A DNA stretch of 6,236 nucleotides from Tardiphaga sp. (lineage in GTDB: Bacteria > Pseudomonadota > Alphaproteobacteria > Rhizobiales > Xanthobacteraceae): assembly GCA_028290765.1 (NCBI GenBank), contig JAQGJF010000916.1, positions 1 to 6,236 on the forward strand. The letters run 5' to 3'. The notes beneath the pieces are model-generated. The model was not told the origin of the DNA. It searched no databases and saw only the letters and a list, made by a program, of their open reading frames with translations. Each line of letters starts with the position of its first letter. Positions within the stretch are counted from its first letter, which is position 1. The translations under genes were made by a program, and so were the position numbers. This document shows positions 1-6,141 of the stretch, piece after piece.

Positions 1-1004
1 GTCCCCTCATCGGCATTGGAGCCGACCAGCGCCGGGACCCGCGCCTCCTCGCCCGCACGATAGGCCTCGTCCGGAGATTTCGGCAGCACGAAGCCGTCGA
101 TGTTCGGGCGCGATGCAGGATCGGCCGCGACGATCGCGTCACCGCCCTTGTCGCGCAGCGCCTGCAACGACGGCGCCTTCAGCTTCTCCGCCAGCGCGAC
201 GCCCTGTTGCTCCGCCTGAACCAGAGTCGGCGTGGCGCCGCCGAGCGCATAGCCACCGCTCTGGCCGATGACGCGATGGTACAGGCCCCTGGCAAGCGGC
301 GAGGTTTCGATCAGCGAAATCGCGACTGCACCGGCCGACTGGCCGTACAGCGTCACATTGCCCGGATCGCCGCCGAAACCGGCGACGTTGTCGCGGACCC
401 AGGCGAGCGCGGCTGCGATATCCATCAAACCGTAATTGCCGGAGGCGCCGCGCTTCGACTCGGCCGTCAATTCGGGGTGGGCGAAGAAACCGAGCGCCCC
501 GACCCGGTAATTGAAGGTGACGGCCACGACACCTTTGCGGGCGAGGCCCTCACCGGAATACAGCGGCAGCGAACCGGACCCGATCGTCCATCCGCCGCCA
601 TACACGAACACCATCACCGGCAGCTTCGCATCCGGCCTTGGCTGCGGCGACCAGACATTCAGGTAGAGGCAATCCTCGCTGGAGGGTTCTTCACCGAGGT
701 AGAACACGGAATTCTTGGACCTTAGCGCCTGCAGGCACATCGGCGAATAGCGATCGGTGATGCGCACGCCTTGCCAGGGGACGACGGGCGCCGGAGCACG
801 CCAGCGCAGCTCGCGAACCGGCGGCGCCGCGAACGGAATGCCCTTGAATACCGACAGGTCGCCTTGATGCACGCCGGCGACGGCGCCGCCGGTCACATTG
901 ACCGGGGATGTCAGATCGACATCCGCGGCCATGGCGGACGAGCACGATAATCCGGCGCAAAGCAGCGCCGCCAGGATACGAGCTCGCCTCGACAATGCAT
1001 TCAT
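1..1004 (-). CDS. Secreted type-B carboxylesterase, N-terminal 334 residues (3' end beyond left edge)
   Basis: Reading the minus strand from the ATG at 1004 gives 334 open codons to the window edge. Residues 1-26 are a signal peptide (Arg-rich n-region, Leu/Ala core, AMA|A cleavage site), so the enzyme is probably periplasmic or secreted. Family marks of the carboxylesterase/cholinesterase alpha/beta hydrolases: EDCLYLN at 110-116 with the conserved Cys112 (partner probably Cys90), oxyanion-hole YGGGW at 135-139, nucleophile elbow GQSAG at 221-225 (Ser223), and SNADEG at 329-334 with Glu333 as the catalytic acid. The catalytic His would lie past the edge; family length is about 500-550 residues. 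The start is supported by GGGAGG five bases upstream. It hydrolyses carboxylic esters; the substrate cannot be told. It follows a broken binding-protein gene on the same strand by 22 bases, so it may once have shared its promoter. An upstream ATG at 1009 stops after two codons and is excluded. Confidence 0.93.
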   Translation of the reverse strand, partial: MNALSRRARILAALLCAGLSCSSAMAADVDLTSPVNVTGGAVAGVHQGDLSVFKGIPFAAPPVRELRWRAPAPVVPWQGVRITDRYSPMCLQALRSKNSVFYLGEEPSSEDCLYLNVWSPQPRPDAKLPVMVFVYGGGWTIGSGSLPLYSGEGLARKGVVAVTFNYRVGALGFFAHPELTAESKRGASGNYGLMDIAAALAWVRDNVAGFGGDPGNVTLYGQSAGAVAISLIETSPLARGLYHRVIGQSGGYALGGATPTLVQAEQQGVALAEKLKAPSLQALRDKGGDAIVAADPASRPNIDGFVLPKSPDEAYRAGEEARVPALVGSNADEG

Positions 1005-1026
1005 GACATCCTCCCTTTTTTGTCTA

Positions 1027-1356
1027 TTAGATCGCTTGTTCACGAAACCTCACGCGGCGAACATCGACGGCCAGCGGCTGCTCCGTCGAGCTCCTTCTGG
1101 ACCATCGCGCGCGACGTTCCGGGATTGGTCTGGGTATCGAGATGGATGAGCTTGATCGGCTGGCCGGGAATACCGCCCTTGGCGTTGATCTCGTCGGCGG
1201 CGAGTTCGAGTCCTTCCAGTTGACGCCGTTGCTTGCGCCGCCTCCGGACAGCTCAACCACGTCCGCGATCAGAACTTCCTTCGCCGCTGCCGGCGCGGTC
1301 GCGACGACGGCCACCGCCAGGATAGATGCTGCCGACAGCAGCCCGAATTGCGGCAT
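1027..1356 (-). pseudogene. Remnant of an ABC-transporter substrate-binding protein (branched-chain amino acid type)
   Basis: The start is normal: GGGAAGG lies just upstream of the ATG at 1356, followed by a signal peptide (residues 1-25, ending APAAA) and the mature start KEVLIADVVELSG, then GASNGVNWKD. At about 1210 the family-like sequence leaves this frame and continues one frame over for some 42 codons (1210-1085), reading LELAADEINAKGGIPGQP then HLDTQTNPGTSRAMVQKELD, which is typical of periplasmic Leu/Ile/Val-type binding proteins. At about 1084 it returns to the first frame (EQPLAV), after which similarity ends and a stop follows at 1027. An intact family member has roughly 380-400 residues, so about three quarters is missing. 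Two compensating indels plus a 3' deletion point to decay rather than one sequencing error. The 109-codon open frame could still be translated as a short exported peptide, but I doubt it has transport function. Confidence 0.82.
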
Positions 1357-1364
1357 GTTCCTTC

Positions 1365-1390
1365 CCTCGACTTTTTGGTTCTTGTCGAGG
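1365..1390 (-). promoter_or_regulatory. Hairpin beside the ribosome binding site of the binding-protein remnant
   Basis: CCTCGAC (1365-1371) pairs with GTCGAGG (1384-1390), a 7 bp stem with a 12-base loop. In the minus-strand transcript the 3' arm runs directly into the GGGAAGG ribosome binding site of the remnant, so it could have affected translation initiation. Its function is inferred from position only. Confidence 0.3.
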
Positions 1391-1440
1391 AATTTTCAGC
1401 GTTCCGCAGGTTGCGTCAAATACCAAAACGGCAGCAAAAC

Positions 1441-1455
1441 GTAACATCGTGTTAA
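1441..1455. promoter_or_regulatory. CtrA-like box, one mismatch (GTAA-N7-TTAA)
   Basis: The alphaproteobacterial cell-cycle regulator CtrA binds TTAA-N7-TTAA. Here GTAA and TTAA are separated by exactly seven bases, about 85 bases upstream of the start of the binding-protein remnant. One of eight key bases differs. Taken alone it is weak; it gains a little weight from two similar motifs in other intergenic parts of this window. Confidence 0.25.
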
Positions 1456-1515
1456 ATCGTCGCCGCCGCATGCCGATGCGGTCCGCGCAAAGCAAGAGAA
1501 AAAGAAGACAAAGAA

Positions 1516-1544
1516 AAAGGGAGAGCCTGAGAAGCTCTCCCTTT
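1516..1544 (-). terminator. Rho-independent terminator (leftward)
   Basis: AAAGGGAGAGC (1516-1526) and GCTCTCCCTTT (1534-1544) form a perfect 11 bp stem with a 7-base loop. On the minus strand the stem is followed by a long T-rich run (complement of the A-rich 1496-1518), the classic intrinsic terminator layout. On the plus strand no U-tract follows, so termination is expected for leftward transcripts. No minus-strand gene that would use it is visible between here and the PAS gene at 1874. Confidence 0.75.
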
Positions 1545-1710
1545 CACTGGACCGGTCTTTCGCGCGAGATCCCTACCCCTCCCCGCCGATGACCAAACCT
1601 GTTTGCAGCCACCCTGTAATCGTGTGCCTCGCCGGCCCCCTGGAGAAAAGCCGCTGAAGCAATGGAGTGCGCGGACACTACCCGTTATCGGCGCCGCGCC
1701 AACTACATGC

Positions 1711-1725
1711 TTAATTTAACGTTAA
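1711..1725. promoter_or_regulatory. CtrA box, exact match (TTAA-N7-TTAAC)
   Basis: TTAA at 1711-1714 and TTAA at 1722-1725, followed by C, are separated by exactly seven bases, matching the CtrA consensus of alphaproteobacteria. The second half lies inside a 10 bp palindrome, TTAACGTTAA (1716-1725). It sits about 150 bases upstream of the PAS_5 gene start, a position suited to promoter control. CtrA control is an inference; the motif itself is seen directly. Confidence 0.5.
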
Positions 1726-1816
1726 CGCCACAATCCACGCGCCGAACCGGCGCAAACGTGGCGGCGGCATGGACGCTGCAAAGCCTGTCCTGCAGAAACA
1801 AGCAGGGGCGCGCGTG

Positions 1817-1848
1817 CGTGAAAACGGGACAGATCTGTCTCTTTCACG
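1817..1848 (+). promoter_or_regulatory. Leader hairpin upstream of the PAS gene
   Basis: CGTGAAA (1817-1823) pairs with TTTCACG (1842-1848). After a two-base bulge the stem continues with a G-C pair, a G-U pair and GACA/TGTC around a GATC loop. It ends 25 bases before the ATG at 1874, close to the ribosome binding region. No T-run follows, so it is not an obvious terminator. It would fold in the 5' untranslated leader if the promoter is near the CtrA box. Confidence 0.4.
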
Positions 1849-1873
1849 GCCGCCCGCGAGCAGGGTTTGAATA

Positions 1874-2431
1874 ATGAAGCATCCGTCGAGCCGCGAATTT
1901 TTCGCCTATTGGGACGACCAGCGCGGCGCCGAGCGTGCCCCCGACCGCAGCGACATCGAGCCCGGTCCGGTGCGCGAACTGCTCGGCGACATCTTCGTGC
2001 TGTCTTACGATCCGGGTGCCGGCCACCCGTTTCGTGTGGCCGGCACCCGGGTCTGCGCCTTGCTCGACTGCGATCTCAAGGGTCAGGGTTTTGCGTCCCT
2101 GTTCATGCCGGACAGCCGCCGCGAGATCGAGGATCTGGTCGGCATCGTCGCCGAGGAACTGCTCGCCATCGTCGCCGGCGTCACCGCCAGCGCCGCAGAC
2201 GGCTCCAAGGTGCATCTGGAATTACTGCTGCTGCCGTTCAATAACCGGGCGCACACGCCGCTGAGCCTCATCGGCCTGCTGGCGCCGCTCGAGGGCGAAC
2301 ACCATGCGCTGAAGGATTTCAACCTCACCTCATGGCGCACCATCGGCCATCCGCCGCGGCGCTTCCATCCCCGCGCGCTGCGCAAATGGTCGGTCGCCCG
2401 CGGCTTCATGGTGTATGAGGGCCTGCGCTGA
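1874..2431 (+). CDS. PAS_5-family single-domain PAS protein (MopJ-like family)
   Basis: This 185-residue cytoplasmic protein has the layout of the alphaproteobacterial PAS_5 family: an N-terminal YWDDQRGAERAPDRSDIEPG segment (12-31), then ELLGDIFVLSYD, the core FRVAGTRVCALL (53-64) followed by LKGQGFASLF (68-77), and a C-terminal ligand-pocket half with PLSLIGLLAP. No kinase, receiver, DNA-binding or membrane segment is visible, so it probably acts by protein contact or small-molecule sensing. One characterised family member is Caulobacter MopJ, which promotes CtrA and motility; assigning that role here is inference. The start at 1874 is chosen because the N-terminal family segment begins right after it; the ribosome binding site (CAGGG) is weak. 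An exact CtrA box lies about 150 bases upstream and a hairpin sits in the leader. The stop overlaps a TGACGTCA palindrome. Confidence 0.8.
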   Translation: MKHPSSREFFAYWDDQRGAERAPDRSDIEPGPVRELLGDIFVLSYDPGAGHPFRVAGTRVCALLDCDLKGQGFASLFMPDSRREIEDLVGIVAEELLAIVAGVTASAADGSKVHLELLLLPFNNRAHTPLSLIGLLAPLEGEHHALKDFNLTSWRTIGHPPRRFHPRALRKWSVARGFMVYEGLR

Positions 2432-2550
2432 CGTCATCGGCCCGATCCCCGGCCTTTGCGATTTCGCGCCGATAGTGATCGGTATCCTGCTGCCCTGCTG
2501 AATTCCGGCTCCACCCGCTAAAATAGCAAAATCGACGCAATACCCGTTAA

Positions 2551-2579
2551 TTGTCCAGATGTGTATCATTTCGCATAGA
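2551..2579 (+). promoter_or_regulatory. Weak candidate promoter for the two-component operon
   Basis: In the 250-base gap before the receiver gene, TTGTCC (2551-2556) and CATAGA (2574-2579) are 17 bases apart and resemble sigma-70 -35 and -10 boxes with two and three mismatches. The gap is otherwise featureless apart from a small GGCCC/GGGCC hairpin near 2595-2610. No FixK-type TTGA-N6-TCAA box was found. Confidence 0.2.
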
Positions 2580-2681
2580 CAGTTCCGGGTTTTGGCCCGA
2601 GCGTAGGGCCATGGGGTGATTCGACAAAAATACAACCAAGAGCCCGCCACGTTGTAACGGCTACACGGGGAAAGCCCTGCC

Positions 2682-3098
2682 ATGTCCCGCATTCTCATCG
2701 TCGACGACGATGTGTTGGTCTGTTCGTCCATTCGCACATGGCTGGAAGACAAGGACTTTCAAGTGGTAATCGCGGATGGCGCTGGAAGCGGTCTCGACGC
2801 CCTCGAGAAAGACTCGTTCGATCTGATGATCGTCGATATTTTCATGCCGCATATGCACGGTTTTGAATCGGTCAGGGTGTTTCATGAGCGTGCCCCGACA
2901 GTGCCGCTGATCGCCATATCCGGTTACGTCTTCGCCCAGAATCGGTCGCCAGCTCCGGATTTTCTGAGCATGGCGCTCGATCTCGGTGCGGCGCGCTGTC
3001 TGCGCAAACCCTTCACGCCCACGACTTTGCTGACCGTGGTTTACACCTGTCTCGCGGAAAACAGGGCGCATCGCCAAAATGTTGCAAGACGGTCCTAA
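2682..3098 (+). CDS. CheY-like single-domain response regulator
   Basis: The 138-residue protein is a lone receiver domain with no output domain. The acidic pocket is D8-D9-D10 in ILIVDDD, the phosphoacceptor is D52 in MIVDIFMP, the switch residue is S80 in AISGY, and the conserved Lys is K109 in LRKPF. The loop between S80 and K109 is about six residues longer than in the kinase's own receiver (T610 to K633). The ribosome binding site GGGGAAAG precedes the ATG at suitable spacing. The gene overlaps the following kinase by 20 bases, so the two are co-transcribed and probably translationally coupled; it is the likely phosphorylation partner of that kinase. Without a DNA-binding domain it must act by protein contact or as a phosphorelay intermediate, like CheY or DivK. 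Which target it acts on cannot be told from the window. Confidence 0.92.
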   Translation: MSRILIVDDDVLVCSSIRTWLEDKDFQVVIADGAGSGLDALEKDSFDLMIVDIFMPHMHGFESVRVFHERAPTVPLIAISGYVFAQNRSPAPDFLSMALDLGAARCLRKPFTPTTLLTVVYTCLAENRAHRQNVARRS

Positions 3099-5052
3099 CA
3101 GCCCGGCGAGCGGGCCGCCGGGCATCGATGCGGCCTTGCTGCGGGCGGTCGTCGACACGGCCATCAGTGGCGTGATCCTGATCGACGCCCGCGGCCATGT
3201 GTTGATGTTCAATCCGGCCTGCGAAAAGTTGTTCGGCTACAGGGCCGACGAGGTGATCGGCCAGAACGTCAAGATGCTGATGCCGGCGCAGTATCGCGAT
3301 GAGCATCATCGCTACCTCGACAATTTCCACCAGACCGGCGTGAGAAAGATCATCGGCATCGGTCGCGAGGTGTTCGGCCAGCGCAAGAACGGATCCACGT
3401 TTCCGATGGACCTTGCAGTCGGCGAGGCAATCCAGGACGGGGAATCGATTTTTGTCGGCATCGTTCACGATCTGACCGAACGCGAACGGGTCGGCAGGGC
3501 GTTGCGCGAAAGCGCCGCACGGCTCAAGGCGGTGGTTGATACCGCCGTCGACGGCGTCATCCTGATCGATGCCCGCGGCTGCGTGCTGATGTTCAACCCG
3601 GCGTGCGAAAGGCTGTTCAAATTCCGGGCCCAGGAGATCGTCGGCCAGAACGTCAAGATGCTGATGCCGGCGCCGTACCGCGCCGAACACGATGGGTACC
3701 TCGACAATTTTCACCAGACCGGGGTGCGCAAGATCATCGGCATTGGCCGCGAGGTGACGGGCCAGCGCCGGGACGGCTCGACGTTCCCGATGGACCTGTC
3801 GGTCGGTGAAGCCATACAGGATGGAGAATCGATCTTCGTCGGAATCATTCACTATCTCACCGATCGCAAGAAAACCGAAGAGCAACTGGTGCAGGCCCAG
3901 AAGATGGAGACGGTGGGGCAGTTGTCCGGGGGAATCGCCCACGACTTCAACAATCTGCTGACCGTGATCGTCGGCAATTCGGAATTTCTCAGCGATCAGC
4001 TCAAGGCCCGGCAGGATTTGCGGCAGCTCGCCGACGATATCGGCCGGGCCGGCGAACGCGGGGCGGAACTGACGCAGCGGCTACTGGCCTTCAGCCGCCG
4101 CCAGACGCTCCGTCCGGTCGAGATCGATTGCAACAATCTTCTGGAGTCGATGCACAAATTGCTGCGAAGGACCTTGCGTGAAGACATCGATATCAAGATC
4201 GATTTCGATCCTGACATTCCCGGAGCCTTCGCGGATCCGGCCCAGCTCGAGTCGGCGCTTCTCAACCTTGGCCTCAATGCGCAGGACGCCATGACCACCG
4301 GCGGACGTTTTACCATCACGACGGCCAGCGCCTTTCTCGACGATCAATATCAGACCCTGCATCCCGAGGTCCGGCCCGGCGACTATGTCCAGATCGCGGT
4401 TACCGATACCGGCGAGGGCATGCCGAAAGAAGTCCTGGATCGGGTTTTCGAACCGTTCTTTACCACCAAGGAAGTCGGCAAGGGCAGCGGGCTCGGCCTC
4501 AGCATGGTGTACGGCTTTGTGAAGCAATCCAACGGCCACGTCGCGATCTATAGCGAACCCGGGCTCGGCACGACCGTGCGAATGTATTTGCCGGTGCGCG
4601 CGGCCGATCTGCCGACGAGGCCGGAGCGCAATCAAAGGGAGGCGAGCCAGATGACGGCAGGTGGCGCCGAGACCATTCTGGTGGTCGAGGACGATCCCTT
4701 CGTTCGCACCTATGCGGTCAGGTGCCTGCAAAGCCTCGGCTATGCGGTCATTGCCGCCGTCGATGGCAACGACGCCCTGCAGAAGCTGGGAACAGATGCT
4801 CACATCGATGTTCTTTTCACCGACATCGTCATGCCCGGCGGCATCAATGGATGGGAGCTCGCGGATCGCGCGCAGCAGGCGCGACCGCGACTGCCGGTGC
4901 TTCTGACCTCCGGTTACGCCTTGGAAACCCTGATCAAGCATGGCCGGGCGAGCGGGGAATCCGTCATTCTTACCAAACCCTACCGCAAGGCGGACCTCGC
5001 ACGTCGCCTGCGCGAGGCCTTGAAGGCGGAGGTGTCTTCGCCGGCGGTGTGA
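3079..5052 (+). CDS. Hybrid histidine kinase with two FixL-like PAS domains, HisKA, HATPase and receiver
   Basis: This 657-residue soluble protein has no membrane segments. Domain order: PAS1 (about 20-133), PAS2 (about 148-261), HisKA dimerisation domain with H288 in GGIAHDFNN, HATPase (about 345-505: N396 and N400 of the N box, DTGEGM at 443-448, FEPFFTTK at 457-464, GKGSGLGLS at 467-475), and a C-terminal receiver (about 531-650: D538/D539, phosphoacceptor D582, T610, K633). Both PAS domains resemble the FixL haem domain: His76 and His204 align with the haem-ligating H200 of B. japonicum FixL, and Arg96 and Arg224 in GIGRE with its distal R220. Isoleucine 91/219 and leucine 112/240 match other pocket positions; Val replaces I238. 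Haem binding is inference, since related PAS domains with this motif are common. The start overlaps the receiver gene by 20 bases; the ribosome binding site is weak, which suggests coupling. No HPt protein is present nearby. Confidence 0.93.
   Translation: MLQDGPNSPASGPPGIDAALLRAVVDTAISGVILIDARGHVLMFNPACEKLFGYRADEVIGQNVKMLMPAQYRDEHHRYLDNFHQTGVRKIIGIGREVFGQRKNGSTFPMDLAVGEAIQDGESIFVGIVHDLTERERVGRALRESAARLKAVVDTAVDGVILIDARGCVLMFNPACERLFKFRAQEIVGQNVKMLMPAPYRAEHDGYLDNFHQTGVRKIIGIGREVTGQRRDGSTFPMDLSVGEAIQDGESIFVGIIHYLTDRKKTEEQLVQAQKMETVGQLSGGIAHDFNNLLTVIVGNSEFLSDQLKARQDLRQLADDIGRAGERGAELTQRLLAFSRRQTLRPVEIDCNNLLESMHKLLRRTLREDIDIKIDFDPDIPGAFADPAQLESALLNLGLNAQDAMTTGGRFTITTASAFLDDQYQTLHPEVRPGDYVQIAVTDTGEGMPKEVLDRVFEPFFTTKEVGKGSGLGLSMVYGFVKQSNGHVAIYSEPGLGTTVRMYLPVRAADLPTRPERNQREASQMTAGGAETILVVEDDPFVRTYAVRCLQSLGYAVIAAVDGNDALQKLGTDAHIDVLFTDIVMPGGINGWELADRAQQARPRLPVLLTSGYALETLIKHGRASGESVILTKPYRKADLARRLREALKAEVSSPAV
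3145..3861 (+). repeat. Intragenic tandem duplication of the PAS module (384-base period)
   Basis: Codons 23-133 and 151-261 of the kinase align without gaps at an offset of 128 codons. By eye, 92 of 111 residues are identical (about 83%). At DNA level the longest exact match I see is 33 bases (3257-3289 against 3641-3673). The second unit starts right where the linker RESAARLK ends, so the duplicated block is PAS plus linker. Confidence 0.9.
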
Positions 5053-5142
5053 CCATCGGCTCCCAGGCAAGCATCCAGGTTCCATCGCATGTCTGCCTCC
5101 GCGCGATGATGTGATAAATGCTTTCCGGCGATACCGCGATTG

Positions 5143-5157
5143 CTAACGCACCATTAA
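5143..5157. promoter_or_regulatory. CtrA-like box, one mismatch (CTAA-N7-TTAACC)
   Basis: CTAA (5143-5146) and TTAA (5154-5157) are seven bases apart, and the second half is followed by CC as in strong CtrA sites. It lies about 45 bases before the PilZ gene start, in the 148-base gap after the kinase, where a promoter is expected. One of eight key bases differs from TTAA-N7-TTAA. Confidence 0.4.
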
Positions 5158-5200
5158 CCCTGATCGCCGTAGGGTTGTCGCGATCGAGCGGTGCAGCAAT

Positions 5201-5812
5201 ATGGCGTTGGCGCAAAAATCCGTACTTCCGTCCGCCGTCGAGCGGCGGCGCTTCCAGCGGGTGAAGGTTCATCTGCTGGGCCGCTACATGCTGCCGGACC
5301 GCCGAGAGTTTCCCTGCCAGATCATCAATATGTCGCCGGGCGGATTGGCCATGCTGGCGCCCGGCATCGGCAATGTCGGCGACCGCGTCATCGCCTATCT
5401 CGACCATATCGGCCGGGTCGAGGGCAAGATCACCCGCATCATCGACAATGGTTTTGCCATGAGTGTCGGCGCGACGCCGCGCAAGCGGGACAAGCTGGCG
5501 GCGCAGCTGACCTGGCTCGCCAACCGCGACATCCTCAACCTGCCGGAGGATCGCCGCCACGACCGTATCGTGCCGCGCAACCCGATCGCCCTGCTCACGC
5601 TCGAGGACGGCGGCCAGATGACCTGCCGCATCATCGACCTGTCGCTGTCGGGAGCGGCGATTGCCGCGGAAAACCGTCCGCCGGTGCATTCCCAGGTTTC
5701 GCTCGGCCGGGTCCAGGCCCGGGTGGTCCGGCACCTCGAAGAAGGCTTCGCGCTCGAGTTCGTCCACGAGCAGCTGGCCGAGACACTCGACGACAGCATT
5801 AGCGCGCGGTAA
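5201..5812 (+). CDS. Tandem PilZ-domain protein (putative c-di-GMP receptor)
   Basis: The 203-residue cytoplasmic protein has two PilZ modules. Module 1: RxxxR at R16-R20 (ERRRFQR) and NxSxxG at N43-G48 (NMSPGG). Module 2: RxxxR at R118-R122 (DRRHDR) and DxSxxG at D146-G151 (DLSLSG). The spacing from the last Arg to the second motif is 23-24 residues in both, which is as expected for PilZ. Both halves therefore keep the c-di-GMP binding residues. No catalytic or membrane segment is present, so it probably works as an effector on motility, polysaccharide or surface attachment, as PilZ proteins do. The start ATG at 5201 is chosen because the first RxxxR lies shortly after it; the ribosome binding site is poor. 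It is separated from the kinase by 148 bases with a CtrA-like box, so it likely has its own promoter. An overlapping frame of similar length starting at 5191 is an out-of-frame shadow. Confidence 0.9.
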   Translation: MALAQKSVLPSAVERRRFQRVKVHLLGRYMLPDRREFPCQIINMSPGGLAMLAPGIGNVGDRVIAYLDHIGRVEGKITRIIDNGFAMSVGATPRKRDKLAAQLTWLANRDILNLPEDRRHDRIVPRNPIALLTLEDGGQMTCRIIDLSLSGAAIAAENRPPVHSQVSLGRVQARVVRHLEEGFALEFVHEQLAETLDDSISAR

Positions 5813-6141
5813 ACGGCCGCGCCTGCCAATTCCCGTTTTTTCCGAACTTTGGCAGCACCCTCCGCGCGTTTCCGGGGCCGTTCCGACGGGCCTGGCGCGC
5901 GCCGCACCCGTTAATCCCGGCGCCATTTCCGATCAGATCCGCCCTGTTTTCAGCGGTCGGGAGCTTAAAATTAAAATTTGAATCGATTTCGATCATCTCA
6001 AATTTTATTCGAATTCGATTCAAGTATAGATCTAACTAACCGCAGTTTTTAGAAGTATTCGTCTAAATTGTACTTGCTAGACTTAGCGGCGACGCAAATC
6101 CTTTGTGCGAAACATGGTCCCAACAAGAAACGGGGGCCACA
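5813..6141. other. Non-coding region, GC-rich then AT-rich
   Basis: No gene is seen in these 329 bases. The first part is GC-rich with a 7 bp inverted repeat, CTGCCAA/TTGGCAG (5823-5829 and 5849-5855), with a 19-base loop and no good T-run, a poor terminator candidate for the PilZ gene. From about 5965 to 6075 the sequence becomes strikingly AT-rich and carries nested inverted repeats, probably the control region of the exported-protein gene at 6142. Confidence 0.55.
5978..6023. promoter_or_regulatory. Long imperfect inverted repeat in AT-rich control region
   Basis: TTGAATCGATTTCG (5978-5991) and CGAATTCGATTCAA (6010-6023) are inverted copies with 13 of 14 positions matching, spaced by 18 bases. 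A second, overlapping pair, AAAATTTGA (5973-5981) and TCAAATTTT (5998-6006), is perfect over 9 bp. The arms are themselves palindromic (AATCGATT, TCGAATTCGA). It lies about 120 bases upstream of the exported-protein start and looks like a protein binding site or a cruciform-prone operator; I do not recognise the regulator. Confidence 0.5.

Larger units (their letters stand above)
1357..1873. other. Divergent non-coding region
   Basis: About 517 bases separate the minus-strand binding-protein remnant from the plus-strand PAS gene. I see no convincing gene; short open frames here have no family-like sequence. It holds a small hairpin (1365-1390), two CtrA-like motifs (1441-1455 and 1711-1725), a strong minus-strand terminator (1516-1544) and a leader hairpin (1817-1848). 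Since the terminator faces left with no minus-strand gene upstream of it, the stretch 1550-1700 may be where a gene was lost. Confidence 0.6.

Noticed and set aside
207..725. 172-codon plus-strand open frame
   Set aside because: It is antisense to the carboxylesterase, which has a complete set of family motifs on the minus strand.
1581..1700. Possible C-terminal gene fragment on the minus strand ahead of the terminator (short frame ending GLVIGGEG)
   Set aside because: Only about 35 codons between stops, no start or family match that I recognise; too weak to call a pseudogene.
2551..2681. FixK-type or EcfG-type promoter for the sensor operon
   Set aside because: I found no TTGA-N6-TCAA and no GGAAC-N16/17-CGTT arrangement in the upstream gap.
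3013..3942. 309-codon open frame on the minus strand
   Set aside because: It lies opposite the receiver and PAS region of the kinase; its internal repetition simply mirrors the PAS duplication. It is a typical GC-rich antisense shadow with no independent family features.
4081..5085. 334-codon open frame on the minus strand
   Set aside because: It is antisense to the kinase, HATPase and receiver domains, whose motifs are fully conserved on the plus strand. No recognisable domain.
5083..5108. Hairpin CATCGC/GCGATG after the kinase as a terminator
   Set aside because: Short stem, 14-base loop and no T-run follows; not convincing as an intrinsic terminator.
5191..5802. 203-codon plus-strand frame overlapping the PilZ gene
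   Set aside because: It is Arg/Pro/Gly/Ala-rich and has no PilZ motifs; the true frame starts at 5201.
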